In this document: positions 26,706-35,754 of the stretch, piece after piece
Numbering within the stretch: the stretch's first letter is position 1
Layout: each line of letters begins with the position of its first letter
NCBI RefSeq assembly: GCF_027307225.1
Contig: NZ_DAHUXJ010000077.1
Span: forward strand, 1-58,423
Length of the DNA: 58,423 nucleotides
Reading direction: 5' to 3'
Source: Bradyrhizobium sp.
GTDB lineage: Bacteria > Pseudomonadota > Alphaproteobacteria > Rhizobiales > Xanthobacteraceae
Made by a program: the position numbers and the translations under genes
Notes under the pieces: generated by a model
What the model saw: only the letters and a program-made list of their open reading frames with translations
Databases searched by the model: none
What the model was told of the DNA's origin: nothing

Positions 26706-27801
26706 TGCAGGTCGGTTGCGGCCGGTGACAGTGCTGACCGGGTTCCTCGGCAGCGGCAAGACGACGACGCTTGCTCGTCTCCTGAAGACATCCGAATTCG
26801 CCGGCACGGTCGCGATCATCAATGAATTCGGCGAGATCGGGCTCGATCACCTGTTGATCGAAACCAGCGAAGAACGCTTCGCGCTGCTCGACAACGGCTG
26901 CGTTTGCTGCACGGTGCGTGATGATCTCGTGGAGACATTGCTCCGGCTGATTGCGCGAGCGGACGCCGGCGAGCTTCCCGATTTTCGCCGTGTGGTGGTC
27001 GAGACGACTGGCCTTGCGGATCCTGCGCCGATCCTGCACGCGCTGATGGCGGAGGAGCGGCTGGCGAGATGTTACCGGATCGACGGCGTGCTTGCAACGG
27101 TCGACGCGGTCAACGGCCTGGCGACGCTCAACGCGCACCGCGAAGCGGTCAAGCAGGTCGCGGTTGCCGACCGCCTCTTGCTGACGAAGACCGACATCGC
27201 AGGCGAGGGGGCGCAAACGCCGCTGCTCTCCCGTCTCGCGACGCTCAATCCCACCGCGCTCGTCATTCATTCGCGGGAAGGCGATGCGCCGGCGTCCGCC
27301 TTGACCGGGCTGGAGCTCGATGCAGCGCATGCCGGGCCTGGAGAGATCGTCGGCTGGTTCGAGCGTGCCGCGCGTGCGGCCGAACAACCGCACTTCCGGG
27401 CGGAAGCGCATATTGAAAGCTGCCGCAATCCCGATTGCGCCGATCCCCGACACGGCCTGCAACATGACAAGGACATCTCTACCTTCTCGATTATTATCGA
27501 TCGTCCGGTCGCCTGGGGCGCATTCAAGCAGTGGCTCGAATACCTCGCGCTCCTGAAGGGCGAAGACCTGCTCCGCTTCAAGGGCCTGGTTCACGTCGCG
27601 GAGCGGCCCGACACTCCGATCGTCGTGCATGGCGTTCAGCATGTGTTTCATCCGCCGTGCGAACTCGCCGCCTGGCCGAGCGCGGACCGGCGCACGCGCC
27701 TCGTCTTCATCACGCGCGGCATTCGGCGCGCCACCATCGAGGATACGCTTTCGAAATTCGCCGCGATTGATCTCGCGCGGATGCGCAGGCCAGCCGCCTG
27801 A
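26692..27801 (+). CDS. CobW/COG0523-type GTPase, probable metallochaperone
   Basis: A 369-residue G3E GTPase. The P-loop is TGFLGSGKTTTL, the metal-binding CxCC motif is NGCVCCTVRDD, switch II-like ETTGLADPAP, and the guanine motif LTKTD. The C-terminal CobW_C domain begins about residue 260 (FSIIIDRPVAWGAFKQWL). COG0523 proteins deliver zinc, cobalt or iron to client enzymes. The amidohydrolase that it overlaps is the obvious client; this is inference. Confidence 0.92.
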   Translation: MNVPDAGRLRPVTVLTGFLGSGKTTTLARLLKTSEFAGTVAIINEFGEIGLDHLLIETSEERFALLDNGCVCCTVRDDLVETLLRLIARADAGELPDFRRVVVETTGLADPAPILHALMAEERLARCYRIDGVLATVDAVNGLATLNAHREAVKQVAVADRLLLTKTDIAGEGAQTPLLSRLATLNPTALVIHSREGDAPASALTGLELDAAHAGPGEIVGWFERAARAAEQPHFRAEAHIESCRNPDCADPRHGLQHDKDISTFSIIIDRPVAWGAFKQWLEYLALLKGEDLLRFKGLVHVAERPDTPIVVHGVQHVFHPPCELAAWPSADRRTRLVFITRGIRRATIEDTLSKFAAIDLARMRRPAA

Positions 27802-27838
27802 CGCTCGTTCCAAAAAAATTAAACGGAGGGAACCCAAG

Positions 27839-29017
27839 ATGTCACTGAAACCAACTGCAGTCCTGCTCGCGAGCGGTCTCGCGGCCGCCACATGGTCCGG
27901 AGCGGCGTTTGCCGCGGGGCCCACTTGCCCGGACGGTTCGATCAAGCTCGGCGCGATATCGACCATCACCGGCCCGGCTGACTTCAGCGAAGTGCCGAAA
28001 GCCGCGAAGACGATGTATGACGCGGTCAACCGCGCCGGTGGCGTCAATGGCTGCAAGATCGACTACGAAATTGCCGACGACAAGGCCGACCCGCAGGTGG
28101 CAGCCCAAGCTGCACGCGACTTCATCGACAACAAGAAGGTGGTCGCGATGACAGGGGGCGCCAGCCTGTTGGAATGCGCCGTCAACGCCCCGACTTACAA
28201 GCGCGCCAATGTGATGTCCGTGCACGGACTCGGTGTCGATCCCGTCTGCTTCAATTCACCGAATATCGCTCCGGTCAACGTCGGTCCTTACACGCTGACG
28301 ACGGCCATGGGGTTGTTCGCCACCAACAAGCTGAAGGTGAAGAATCTGTGCGCGATGTTCATTATCATCGGCGGCACGCAGGAGGCGTACAAGGCCGCCA
28401 TCGCGCGATGGGAGCAGCTCACCGGCCAGAAGGCCAAGCTCGTCGACCTGACCGTTCCGATCTCCGGCGACTATACGCCCTTCGTCATCAAGGCGCGCGA
28501 TGCAGGCTGTGACGCGGTCATCAGCAATGCGATCGAGCCGGGCGTCGTCGCCTGGGTCAAGACCGCGGATGCGCAGAAGATCGGCGGCATCAACTGGCTG
28601 TTCCTGGCGCCGGGTTACACCGTCGAAGTCGCCAAGACGCTCGCCGACAGCAAGCAACCGATCTATGCCGGCACCGAATGGGAGCCCTATACCGATCGGA
28701 ATTCGCCTGCCAACAAGGACTGGATTGCGGCGATGAACGCGGGCAAGCGTCCGCTCACGGCGTTTTCGCAAGGCGGTTACCTCTCTGCTGAAGTGATGCT
28801 CGACGTCATCAAGAGTATCGACGGACCGGTCACGCGCGACAGCATAAACAAGGCACTCGCCTCGATGAAGCCCAAGTCCTATCCGCTGGCAGGCTCACCC
28901 TATGTGTTCGGGACCGCCGACAGGCATGCCCCGATGCAATCGACCAAGGTGGTCAAGCTCGAGAAGGGCGCCTGGACGGTCGAGACCAAGGACTGGCTCG
29001 TCGTTCCGGCAAAGTAA
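27839..29017 (+). CDS. ABC transporter substrate-binding protein, LivJ type
   Basis: A 392-residue periplasmic binding protein with a signal peptide (LKPTAVLLASGLAAATWSGA, cut after AFA). The mature part is a type I periplasmic-binding fold (IKLGAISTITGPADFSEVP; GGVNGCKIDYEIADDKADPQ). CGGAGGG lies 8 bases before the ATG. It is the recognition part of the importer encoded by the next three genes. The ligand is unknown; the fold also serves amides, ureas and aromatic acids. Confidence 0.92.
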   Translation: MSLKPTAVLLASGLAAATWSGAAFAAGPTCPDGSIKLGAISTITGPADFSEVPKAAKTMYDAVNRAGGVNGCKIDYEIADDKADPQVAAQAARDFIDNKKVVAMTGGASLLECAVNAPTYKRANVMSVHGLGVDPVCFNSPNIAPVNVGPYTLTTAMGLFATNKLKVKNLCAMFIIIGGTQEAYKAAIARWEQLTGQKAKLVDLTVPISGDYTPFVIKARDAGCDAVISNAIEPGVVAWVKTADAQKIGGINWLFLAPGYTVEVAKTLADSKQPIYAGTEWEPYTDRNSPANKDWIAAMNAGKRPLTAFSQGGYLSAEVMLDVIKSIDGPVTRDSINKALASMKPKSYPLAGSPYVFGTADRHAPMQSTKVVKLEKGAWTVETKDWLVVPAK

Positions 29018-29069
29018 GCAGTCTCAAGGCATGCCGGGCGGTCAAGCCCGCCCGGCGATTTCCGGATTG

Positions 29070-29942
29070 ATGATGAACCTTTATCTCACCGCAGCCGTGG
29101 CCGGACTTGCCGCAGGAGGCGCTTATGCGCTGCTCGGCGTCTGTGCGGTCTTTACCTATCGACTCGTTTCGGTCGTCAACTTCGTCGGTGCGGCGATCGG
29201 CGCGGCGGGCGCGTTCGCGTTCGCGATGCTGGTCGAGCAAGGGCTGCCCATCGGCGTCGGCGCGCTGGCAGGCGTCATCGTTGGCGCTGCTGTCGGTATC
29301 GGCGTCGGCGCGATCGTTACGAAATGGTTCGCGGAGTCACCGGCATCCACCAAGGCCGCGGTCGCGGTCGCGCTTTTGGTCGGCCTCGCGGCGATCGGTC
29401 TTCGCATCACCGGCGGCCAGCACCCGCATGACTTTCCGGAACTGATCCGCGGCTCGGCGTTTCGCCTCGCAGGTGTCGAAGTGACCAACGCCTCGGTTGC
29501 GACCCTTGCCCTTGCTGTGCTGTTCACGCTGGCGGCCAATCTGTTTCTCGATCGCTCGCATACCGGCCTGCAATTGCGCGCGCTCTCCGAGCGCCCCGTC
29601 GCGGCGGAATTGATCGGCATCCCGGTCCATGTACTTTCGCTCTGGGTCTGGGGTGTCGGGGGCGCTGCGACGGCGCTCGCGCTGATCATTATCGCGCCGC
29701 AACGCGCGCCAAACTTCCTCGCCTTGAGCCTGCTGGTCGTACCCGCGCTCGCTGCGGCCCTGATCGGGTTCTTCCGCAATTTCTGGGTGACGCTGGTCGG
29801 TGGCGTCGCGATGGGTATGATCGAGGGCCTGGCCAGCGTCATCCCAGGTCTCGGGGAATATCGGACTGCACTGCCCTTCCTTGTCATTCTCGCGGTGCTG
29901 CTCTGGTCGCAGAGGGGGGCCCGTTGGGATGATGCGCGCTAG
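29070..29942 (+). CDS. ABC transporter permease, LivH type
   Basis: A 290-residue membrane permease with about eight hydrophobic segments, beginning MMNLYLTAAVAGLAAGGAYA. The conserved loop LRALSERPVAAELIGIPVHV is the coupling segment that contacts the ATPases. It overlaps the next gene by 14 bases. Confidence 0.9.
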   Translation: MMNLYLTAAVAGLAAGGAYALLGVCAVFTYRLVSVVNFVGAAIGAAGAFAFAMLVEQGLPIGVGALAGVIVGAAVGIGVGAIVTKWFAESPASTKAAVAVALLVGLAAIGLRITGGQHPHDFPELIRGSAFRLAGVEVTNASVATLALAVLFTLAANLFLDRSHTGLQLRALSERPVAAELIGIPVHVLSLWVWGVGGAATALALIIIAPQRAPNFLALSLLVVPALAAALIGFFRNFWVTLVGGVAMGMIEGLASVIPGLGEYRTALPFLVILAVLLWSQRGARWDDAR

Positions 29943-31641
29943 CCTCCGCTCGGCCGCCACGGTGGCCATTGCCACGCTCGTAGTCGGTGGCGTCGCCGCC
30001 GGCGTGCTGCCGGGCTATTGGATCTACCTCGCGACCGCGGTGCTGATCACCGCGGTGAACCTGCTCAGCATCGGCATCGTCGAGGGTCGCACGGGCATGA
30101 TCTCGCTGTGCCAGCTCTCGTTCGCCGGTGTTGGCGCCTGGACGGTCGGCTACCTCAACGTAGCCGGCGCGCCCGGCGGCTTGCCGCTTTGGATCCTGAT
30201 CGGCGGTCTTGCCGCCATGCCGTTCGGCATTGCGATCGGGCTGCCGGCGTTGCGGCTGCGCGGCATCAATCTGGCGATCGTCACGCTCGGCTTCGCGAGC
30301 GCATTCGACGCGATCCTTGCTGCCAATACTTTCCCCGGCCAGACTCAGTTCCTGCAAGTGCCGCGCCCGTATGGCTTCGACAGCGACGAGGGCTATTTCC
30401 TGTTCGTACTGATCGTCTTTGTGCTGATCGCAGCGGCGCTCGAGTTGCTTGCCGGCGCACGCCTCGGCTCGTCCTGGCTCGCGATCCGGCATTCCGAGCG
30501 CGCCGCGGCGGCGCATGGCGTCGGCATTCCCTCGGCCAAGCTGCGCGCCTTCGCGATCAGCGCGTTTATCGCAGGTGTCGCGGGCGGATTGCTTGCCGGC
30601 TATCTCGGCACACTTGTGGCGGACAATTTCACGATGTTCGGCTCGCTTTCGCTGTTCGCTGTCGCCACCATGGCCGGTGCGCAATATGCCGAAGGTGCAA
30701 TCATTGGCGGCGCGCTCGTGACGCTGTTCCCCGAATTGCTGCGCCGCCTCAATCTGCCGCAGGATCTGGGCAACGTGCTGTTTGCGGTCGGCGCCGTGCA
30801 GGCGCTCTCGACCGGCGAGACGATCAGCGAGAGCCTGCGGCGCGTGCGGGGACGCCTGCTGCGGCGCCGCGCAACGGAGACGGTCGTGCTCAACCGAGCC
30901 GATCTGCCGCGGCGCCGCGACCATGGCGCCGCGCCGGCGCTCACCGTGCGCGATCTCTCCGTGTGCTACGGCGCTGTGGTCGCACTCGATGATGTGGATT
31001 TCGACGTGCCGGCTGGCTCGGTCGTCGGCCTGATCGGGCCCAACGGAGCGGGCAAGTCGACCCTGATCGACGCGGTGACCGGCTTCCTGCCATCCTATGA
31101 GGGCTCCATCGAGTTGCAGGGGAAGGCGCTCGAGGGCCTGCTTGCGCACAAGCGGGCCCAGCTCGGCGTGCGCCGTACCTGGCAGACGAACCGCATCGCG
31201 CCGGACTTGTCGGTCGGCGCCTATCTGATGCTTGCATCAGGCGGCCTCACCACCGCGCAGTTGCGCGCCGCGCTGGCGTGGATCGGTCGCCTCGATCCCG
31301 ACCAGAAGGTCGCCAAGATCGATGCGGCCACGCGGCGCATCCTTGACGTCGCAGGAGTCGTTGCTGCGCGCCCCGCGCTCGCGCTGCTTGACGAGCCGGC
31401 GGCCGGCCAGTCGTACGACGAGGCGCTACGGCTCGCCGCGCGCATTGCAGAAATACCGGCAGTGTTCGGCTCCGCGGTGCTGCTGGTCGACCACGACATG
31501 GACCTGGTACGCGCGGCCTGCGCGTCCGTCACCGTGCTCGACTTCGGTAGAGTAATCGCTTCCGGCCCGACCGCGAAGGTGCTCGAGCTTCCGGCCGTGA
31601 AGACCGCTTATCTCGGCGTCGACGAAACGGTGGCCGCATGA
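29929..31641 (+). CDS. Fused ABC permease and ATP-binding protein (LivM-LivG type)
   Basis: A 570-residue fusion. Residues 1 to about 310 form a LivM permease (MISLCQLSFAGVGAWTVGYL; IRHSERAAAAHGVGIPSAKL). From about 340 there is a LivG-like ATPase with Walker A GLIGPNGAGKSTLI, a Q-loop region (RRTWQTNRI), Walker B ALALLDEPAAG and H-loop LLVDHDMDL. The ABC signature, normally LSYGxQ before RR, is replaced by AKIDAATRR, so this half has a degenerate signature. The partner LivF keeps its own. Fused LivM-LivG proteins exist in other Proteobacteria. Confidence 0.9.
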   Translation: MMRASLRSAATVAIATLVVGGVAAGVLPGYWIYLATAVLITAVNLLSIGIVEGRTGMISLCQLSFAGVGAWTVGYLNVAGAPGGLPLWILIGGLAAMPFGIAIGLPALRLRGINLAIVTLGFASAFDAILAANTFPGQTQFLQVPRPYGFDSDEGYFLFVLIVFVLIAAALELLAGARLGSSWLAIRHSERAAAAHGVGIPSAKLRAFAISAFIAGVAGGLLAGYLGTLVADNFTMFGSLSLFAVATMAGAQYAEGAIIGGALVTLFPELLRRLNLPQDLGNVLFAVGAVQALSTGETISESLRRVRGRLLRRRATETVVLNRADLPRRRDHGAAPALTVRDLSVCYGAVVALDDVDFDVPAGSVVGLIGPNGAGKSTLIDAVTGFLPSYEGSIELQGKALEGLLAHKRAQLGVRRTWQTNRIAPDLSVGAYLMLASGGLTTAQLRAALAWIGRLDPDQKVAKIDAATRRILDVAGVVAARPALALLDEPAAGQSYDEALRLAARIAEIPAVFGSAVLLVDHDMDLVRAACASVTVLDFGRVIASGPTAKVLELPAVKTAYLGVDETVAA

Positions 31642-32345
31642 GCGCACTCAGGGTCGCCGACGTCCATATCAACCGCGCGGGCCTGCCGGTGATACGCGGC
31701 GTCAGTCTCGTCGTCGAGCCCGGCAGCGTGAGCGTGCTGCTCGGCACCAACGGCTCCGGCAAGACTACGCTGCTGGAAGGGCTTTCCGGCATCACGCCGA
31801 TCGCCGGCGGGGCCATCGAGCTTCACTGCGAAGCCATTCATGGATTGCGCCCAGGCCTGCGTGCGCGCAAGGGGTTGGCTCATGTCGAACAGGGCCGCAC
31901 CGTCTTCCGCACGCTAACCACCGATGAAAATTTGCGCGCCGCGTCGCGCGAGGCCGATCTCGCCGCGGCCTATGCGCTGTTTCCTGAACTCGAGAGACGC
32001 AAGGACGTGCGCGCCGGCCTACTCTCCGGCGGGGAGCAGCAGATGCTCGTCATCGCCCGCGCGTTGCTGACCCGACCCAAAACCATCATGATCGACGAAA
32101 TGTCGGCTGGTCTTGCGCCTGTCATCGTCGGCCGCTTGATGAGCGCGGTGCGCAGGCTTGCCGAGCAGGGACAGGCGGTCCTGCTCGTCGAGCAGTTCGC
32201 CGCGCTCGCGCTGTCGATTGGCGACCGCGCCTACGTGCTGCGCCGGGGGCGCCTGGTTTACGACGGTCCTTGCGCGGCGCTTGCACAGTCGCACGACCTG
32301 CTGCACAGACTTTATCTTGGCGACTCCTCCGCTTCGCAAACCTGA
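31638..32345 (+). CDS. ABC transporter ATP-binding protein, LivF type
   Basis: A 235-residue ATPase with Walker A LLGTNGSGKTTLLE, an intact signature LLSGGEQQMLVIARAL, Walker B KTIMIDEMSAGLAP and H-loop VLLVEQFAALAL. The usual catalytic Asp-Glu pair is present in IDEM. It pairs with the LivG half of the fusion upstream, with which it shares an ATGA overlap. Confidence 0.92.
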   Translation: MSALRVADVHINRAGLPVIRGVSLVVEPGSVSVLLGTNGSGKTTLLEGLSGITPIAGGAIELHCEAIHGLRPGLRARKGLAHVEQGRTVFRTLTTDENLRAASREADLAAAYALFPELERRKDVRAGLLSGGEQQMLVIARALLTRPKTIMIDEMSAGLAPVIVGRLMSAVRRLAEQGQAVLLVEQFAALALSIGDRAYVLRRGRLVYDGPCAALAQSHDLLHRLYLGDSSASQT

Positions 32346-32369
32346 TCGACTTCGAAACGAGCTTGTCCA

Positions 32370-33746
32370 ATGAGCAAGAGAGCGACATCCAACTTCCTGC
32401 GCGAGAACAACGCGCGCCAGGTGTGGCATCCAATGGCGCATCCCAATGAGATGGAGGGAACGCCACCGCGCATCATCGTCTCCGGCGAGGGGGTCTACGT
32501 CACCGACATCGACGGCCGCCGCGCCGTCGATGCCGTCGGCGGGCTCTGGAATGTCAATCTGGGCTACTCCAATGAAGCCATCAAGCAGGCGATCGCCGAG
32601 CAGCTGGCCGAGCTTCCCTATTACTCGGCCTTCCGCGGCACGACGCATCCGCGCCTGATCGAGCTCGGCCACAGGTTGATCGAAATCCTCAAGCCGGAAG
32701 GCGCACGTCGCGCATTCTTTACTTCGGGCGGATCGGATTCCGTGGAGTCCGCGCTGCGCATCGTCCGTCAGTACTGGAAGGTGCGCGGGCAGGCGGACCG
32801 CGTCAAATTCCTTGCGCTGAAGAAAGGCTACCATGGCACGCATTTCGGCGCTGCTTCGGTCAACGGCAATTCCAATTTCCGCCGCGCGTATGAGCCGCTG
32901 CTGCCGGGCGTCCATCACCTGCCGACACCGTTTTCATATCGAAATCCGTTCAATGAGGAGAACCCGGCGCGGCTTGCCGAGCTCTGCCTTGCCGCGATCG
33001 AGGACGAAATCAAGTTCCAGGGCGCCGACACCATTGCGGCCTTCATTGCCGAGCCGGTGCAGGGTGCGGGCGGCGTCATCGTGTTTCCGAACGGTTACTT
33101 TGCGTCGTTGAAGGCATTGCTCGACCGCTACGACATTCCGCTGATCGCAGATGAGGTCGTCACTGCCTTCGGGCGTGCTGGCGAGTGGTTCGGCGTGCGG
33201 CTCGACGGCGTCAAGCCCGATGTCATGTGCATCGCCAAGGCGATCACCTCGGGCTATTTCCCGTTCGGCGCTTGCGTGGTCGGCGAGAAGATCGAAAGCG
33301 CGTTCAAGGCGAACAAGGACGCGCTGGGCGCGATTTACCACGGCTACACCTATTCGGGGCATCCGGTCGGATGCGCCGCGGCGCTCGCCTGCCTGGACGA
33401 AACCTTCGCGCGCGATCTTCCCGGCAATGCAAGAACGCAGGGCGATTATCTGCTTGAGGCGTTCCGTGGTCTCGCGCGCAAGCACGATGTGCTGGGGGAC
33501 GTTCGCGGCAAGGGCCTGATGATCGGCCTCGAGCTCGTCGCCGATCGCGCCAGCAAGACGCCGGCCGGAAAGAATTACATGACAGCGATCGCTGCACGCA
33601 GCTACGACGCAGGGGCGATGATCCGGACCTCCGGCAATGTCATCATTCTCTCGCCGCCGCTCATCCTTTCTCGCGAGGAGGCCAAACAGATCGTCGAGGC
33701 CGTCGGCGTGGCGATCGAGAGTACTAGCATGAGTCCAGCGCAATGA
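32370..33746 (+). CDS. Class III aminotransferase, omega-amino acid:pyruvate type
   Basis: A 458-residue PLP enzyme. The PLP-binding Asp is in PLIADEVVTAFGRAG and the Lys in MCIAKAITSGYFPFG; FFTSGGSDSVESALRIVRQY binds the phosphate. The N-terminal ARQVWHPMAHPNEMEG is typical of omega-amino acid or diamine:pyruvate transaminases that accept terminal amines. It is not a recent duplicate of the first aminotransferase. The stop overlaps the HAD gene (ATGA). Confidence 0.92.
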   Translation: MSKRATSNFLRENNARQVWHPMAHPNEMEGTPPRIIVSGEGVYVTDIDGRRAVDAVGGLWNVNLGYSNEAIKQAIAEQLAELPYYSAFRGTTHPRLIELGHRLIEILKPEGARRAFFTSGGSDSVESALRIVRQYWKVRGQADRVKFLALKKGYHGTHFGAASVNGNSNFRRAYEPLLPGVHHLPTPFSYRNPFNEENPARLAELCLAAIEDEIKFQGADTIAAFIAEPVQGAGGVIVFPNGYFASLKALLDRYDIPLIADEVVTAFGRAGEWFGVRLDGVKPDVMCIAKAITSGYFPFGACVVGEKIESAFKANKDALGAIYHGYTYSGHPVGCAAALACLDETFARDLPGNARTQGDYLLEAFRGLARKHDVLGDVRGKGLMIGLELVADRASKTPAGKNYMTAIAARSYDAGAMIRTSGNVIILSPPLILSREEAKQIVEAVGVAIESTSMSPAQ

Positions 33747-34408
33747 ACGGACCTTGCACGGGATTGCTGCTCGATTTCGGCGGCGTGATCTCGGTCACGT
33801 TGTTCGAGCGCCACATTGTCTCGGAACAAGCGCTCGGCCTTCCCGTCGGCGCGCTGACGTGGCGCGGGCCGTTCGATCCCGCGGGCGACCAGCTCTGGGC
33901 CGACATGATCGACGACAAGATCGCCGAGCGCGAATACTGGGCGTGTCGCGCGGCCGAGGTCGGCAGGCTCTTCGGCGAGGACTGGGACATGCAAACGTTG
34001 ATCCGCCGCACCCGCGGGCCGGACGCAAACCGTCACATTCGTGCCGAGGCAGAGCGAACGATCCGGCGCGCCAAGGCAGCCGGCCGGCGAGTCGGCATTC
34101 TCTCCAACGAGCTCGAGCTGTTCTATGGCCGCGACACCGTCGAGCAACTCGAAATACTGAAAGAGATCGATTCCATCGTTGATGCAACCCACACGCATAT
34201 TTTGAAGCCGGACCCTCGCGCCTATAAATTGGGCTGCGAGGCGCTCGGCCTCTCGCCCGATCAGGTTCTGTTCATCGACGACCAGTCGCGAAACGTCGAC
34301 GGCGCCGGTCGCGCCGGACTCGAGGCGCTGCAGTTTGACGTTACACGACCCGCTTTGAGCTTCGCCGAAGCGGAGAGGCGGCTCGGATTGGAAGGCCGCG
34401 GTGCCTGA
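33743..34408 (+). CDS. HAD-family hydrolase
   Basis: A 221-residue HAD subfamily IA hydrolase: nucleophile motif LLLDFGGVIS, motif II ILSNELELF, Lys in HILKPDPRAYKLG and acidic motif LFIDDQSRNVDGA. DFGG lacks the second Asp common in phosphatases, as seen in several IA hydrolases. It ends the catabolic operon. The substrate is unknown; a phosphatase or dehalogenase is possible. Confidence 0.85.
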   Translation: MNGPCTGLLLDFGGVISVTLFERHIVSEQALGLPVGALTWRGPFDPAGDQLWADMIDDKIAEREYWACRAAEVGRLFGEDWDMQTLIRRTRGPDANRHIRAEAERTIRRAKAAGRRVGILSNELELFYGRDTVEQLEILKEIDSIVDATHTHILKPDPRAYKLGCEALGLSPDQVLFIDDQSRNVDGAGRAGLEALQFDVTRPALSFAEAERRLGLEGRGA

Positions 34409-34596
34409 GTTGTTGCCACATCATTCCCATCCAAATGTTTGCGGCGGCAGCGAACACGCGCGCGCTTCACCGACGGTTCCGGGATTCGTCCTTGTCGAGG
34501 TGCAGACGACGTGCAATTCTTGTTTTCAGCCGGAAGCCCGATCAAGAGTGACATAGCTAAACCCTCCTGTCCTTTCCACGACTTCGAGGCTCCATC
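34409..34596. other. Gap before amiC, likely promoter region
   Basis: 188 bases without a gene between the HAD gene and amiC. No strong -35/-10 pair or clear operator could be picked. TCCTGTCC lies before the amiC ATG but is not a good ribosome site. Confidence 0.4.
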
Positions 34597-35754
34597 ATGT
34601 CGAACCTTATGCAGCGTACGACCGCCCCCTGGCGCATCGGAGTGCTGTTCTCGCGGACCGGCTTCATGTCAGTGATTGAGGAAACCCAATATCAGGGAAC
34701 CTTGCTTGCGATCGAAGAGATCAACGCTGCCGGCGGCGTCTGCGGCCGGGAACTGGTCCCCGTGTCCTATGATCCTGGTTCCGACTCGGCTGCCTACGGG
34801 CATTATGCCAAGCGGCTGATGATCGAAGATGAGGTCAATACCATCTTTGGCTGCTACACGTCGTCGAGCCGCAAGGCCGTGTTGCCGGTGGTGGAGCGGC
34901 TGAATGGCCTGCTGTGGTATCCGACGCTTTATGAGGGCTTCGAGACTTCGCCAAATGTCATCTACACCGGTGCCTCGCCCAACCAGAATAGTCTCGCGTT
35001 GTGTCGCTACCTGATGGATACATATGGTAGTCGTTTCTACTTCGTCGGGTCGGATTATATCTATCCGCGCGAATCCAATCGGGTTATGCGTGAAGTCCTC
35101 AAGGCCAATGGCGGATCGGTCGTGGGCGAGCGCTATGTCAATGTTCACGCGCGTTGGCAGGATTTCCTGCCGATCGTCCAGGACATCGGAAGACTGAGGC
35201 CCGACGTGATCTTCTCCACCGTGGTCGGAGAAGCCACGGTCTTTCTCTACCGGGCGTATGCGAATGTGGGGCTCGACCCGCGAAAGATGCCGATCGCGAG
35301 CCTGACAACCACGGAAGCAGAGATCGCCGCCATGGGCTTCGACGTTGGTGAGGGTCACATCACGGCGGCGTCCTATTTCCAGGGTATCGCGGGCGAGACC
35401 AACAACTGCTTCGTCAACCGCTTCAAGAAGCGGTTTGGCGGCGATGTCTCGACCAACATGTGCGTCGAGGCGTCCTACTTTCAGCTCCATCTCTTTGCGA
35501 AGGCGCTTGAGCAGGCCAATACGCTCGATACCGAGGTTCTCAGAGCGATGGTGCTGGGCACGACGTTTGACGCGCCGCAGGGCGCGGTCACCGTCAATCC
35601 AATGACCGGACATGCCGATCTCTGGACGCGCATTGGTCGCGCCAACCGGAGCGGCCAATTCGATGTCATCCATCAATCGAGGGAAGCGGTGCACGCGGAT
35701 CCGTTTCTCATTGGATACGGACGCGCGACCGCCCAGGCAGGAAACGCCCTATGA
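34597..35754 (+). CDS. amiC: AmiC-like amide sensor, negative regulator
   Basis: A 385-residue type I periplasmic-binding fold without a signal peptide, so it works in the cytoplasm. It is the size of Pseudomonas AmiC and carries similar segments: WRIGVLFSRTGFMSVIEETQ, LLAIEEINAAGGVCGRELVP, YTSSSRKAVLPVVERLNGLL, LWYPTLYEGFE. AmiC binds AmiR when no amide is present; short amides release AmiR. The stop overlaps amiR by four bases, keeping the two proteins in ratio. Confidence 0.92.
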   Translation: MSNLMQRTTAPWRIGVLFSRTGFMSVIEETQYQGTLLAIEEINAAGGVCGRELVPVSYDPGSDSAAYGHYAKRLMIEDEVNTIFGCYTSSSRKAVLPVVERLNGLLWYPTLYEGFETSPNVIYTGASPNQNSLALCRYLMDTYGSRFYFVGSDYIYPRESNRVMREVLKANGGSVVGERYVNVHARWQDFLPIVQDIGRLRPDVIFSTVVGEATVFLYRAYANVGLDPRKMPIASLTTTEAEIAAMGFDVGEGHITAASYFQGIAGETNNCFVNRFKKRFGGDVSTNMCVEASYFQLHLFAKALEQANTLDTEVLRAMVLGTTFDAPQGAVTVNPMTGHADLWTRIGRANRSGQFDVIHQSREAVHADPFLIGYGRATAQAGNAL

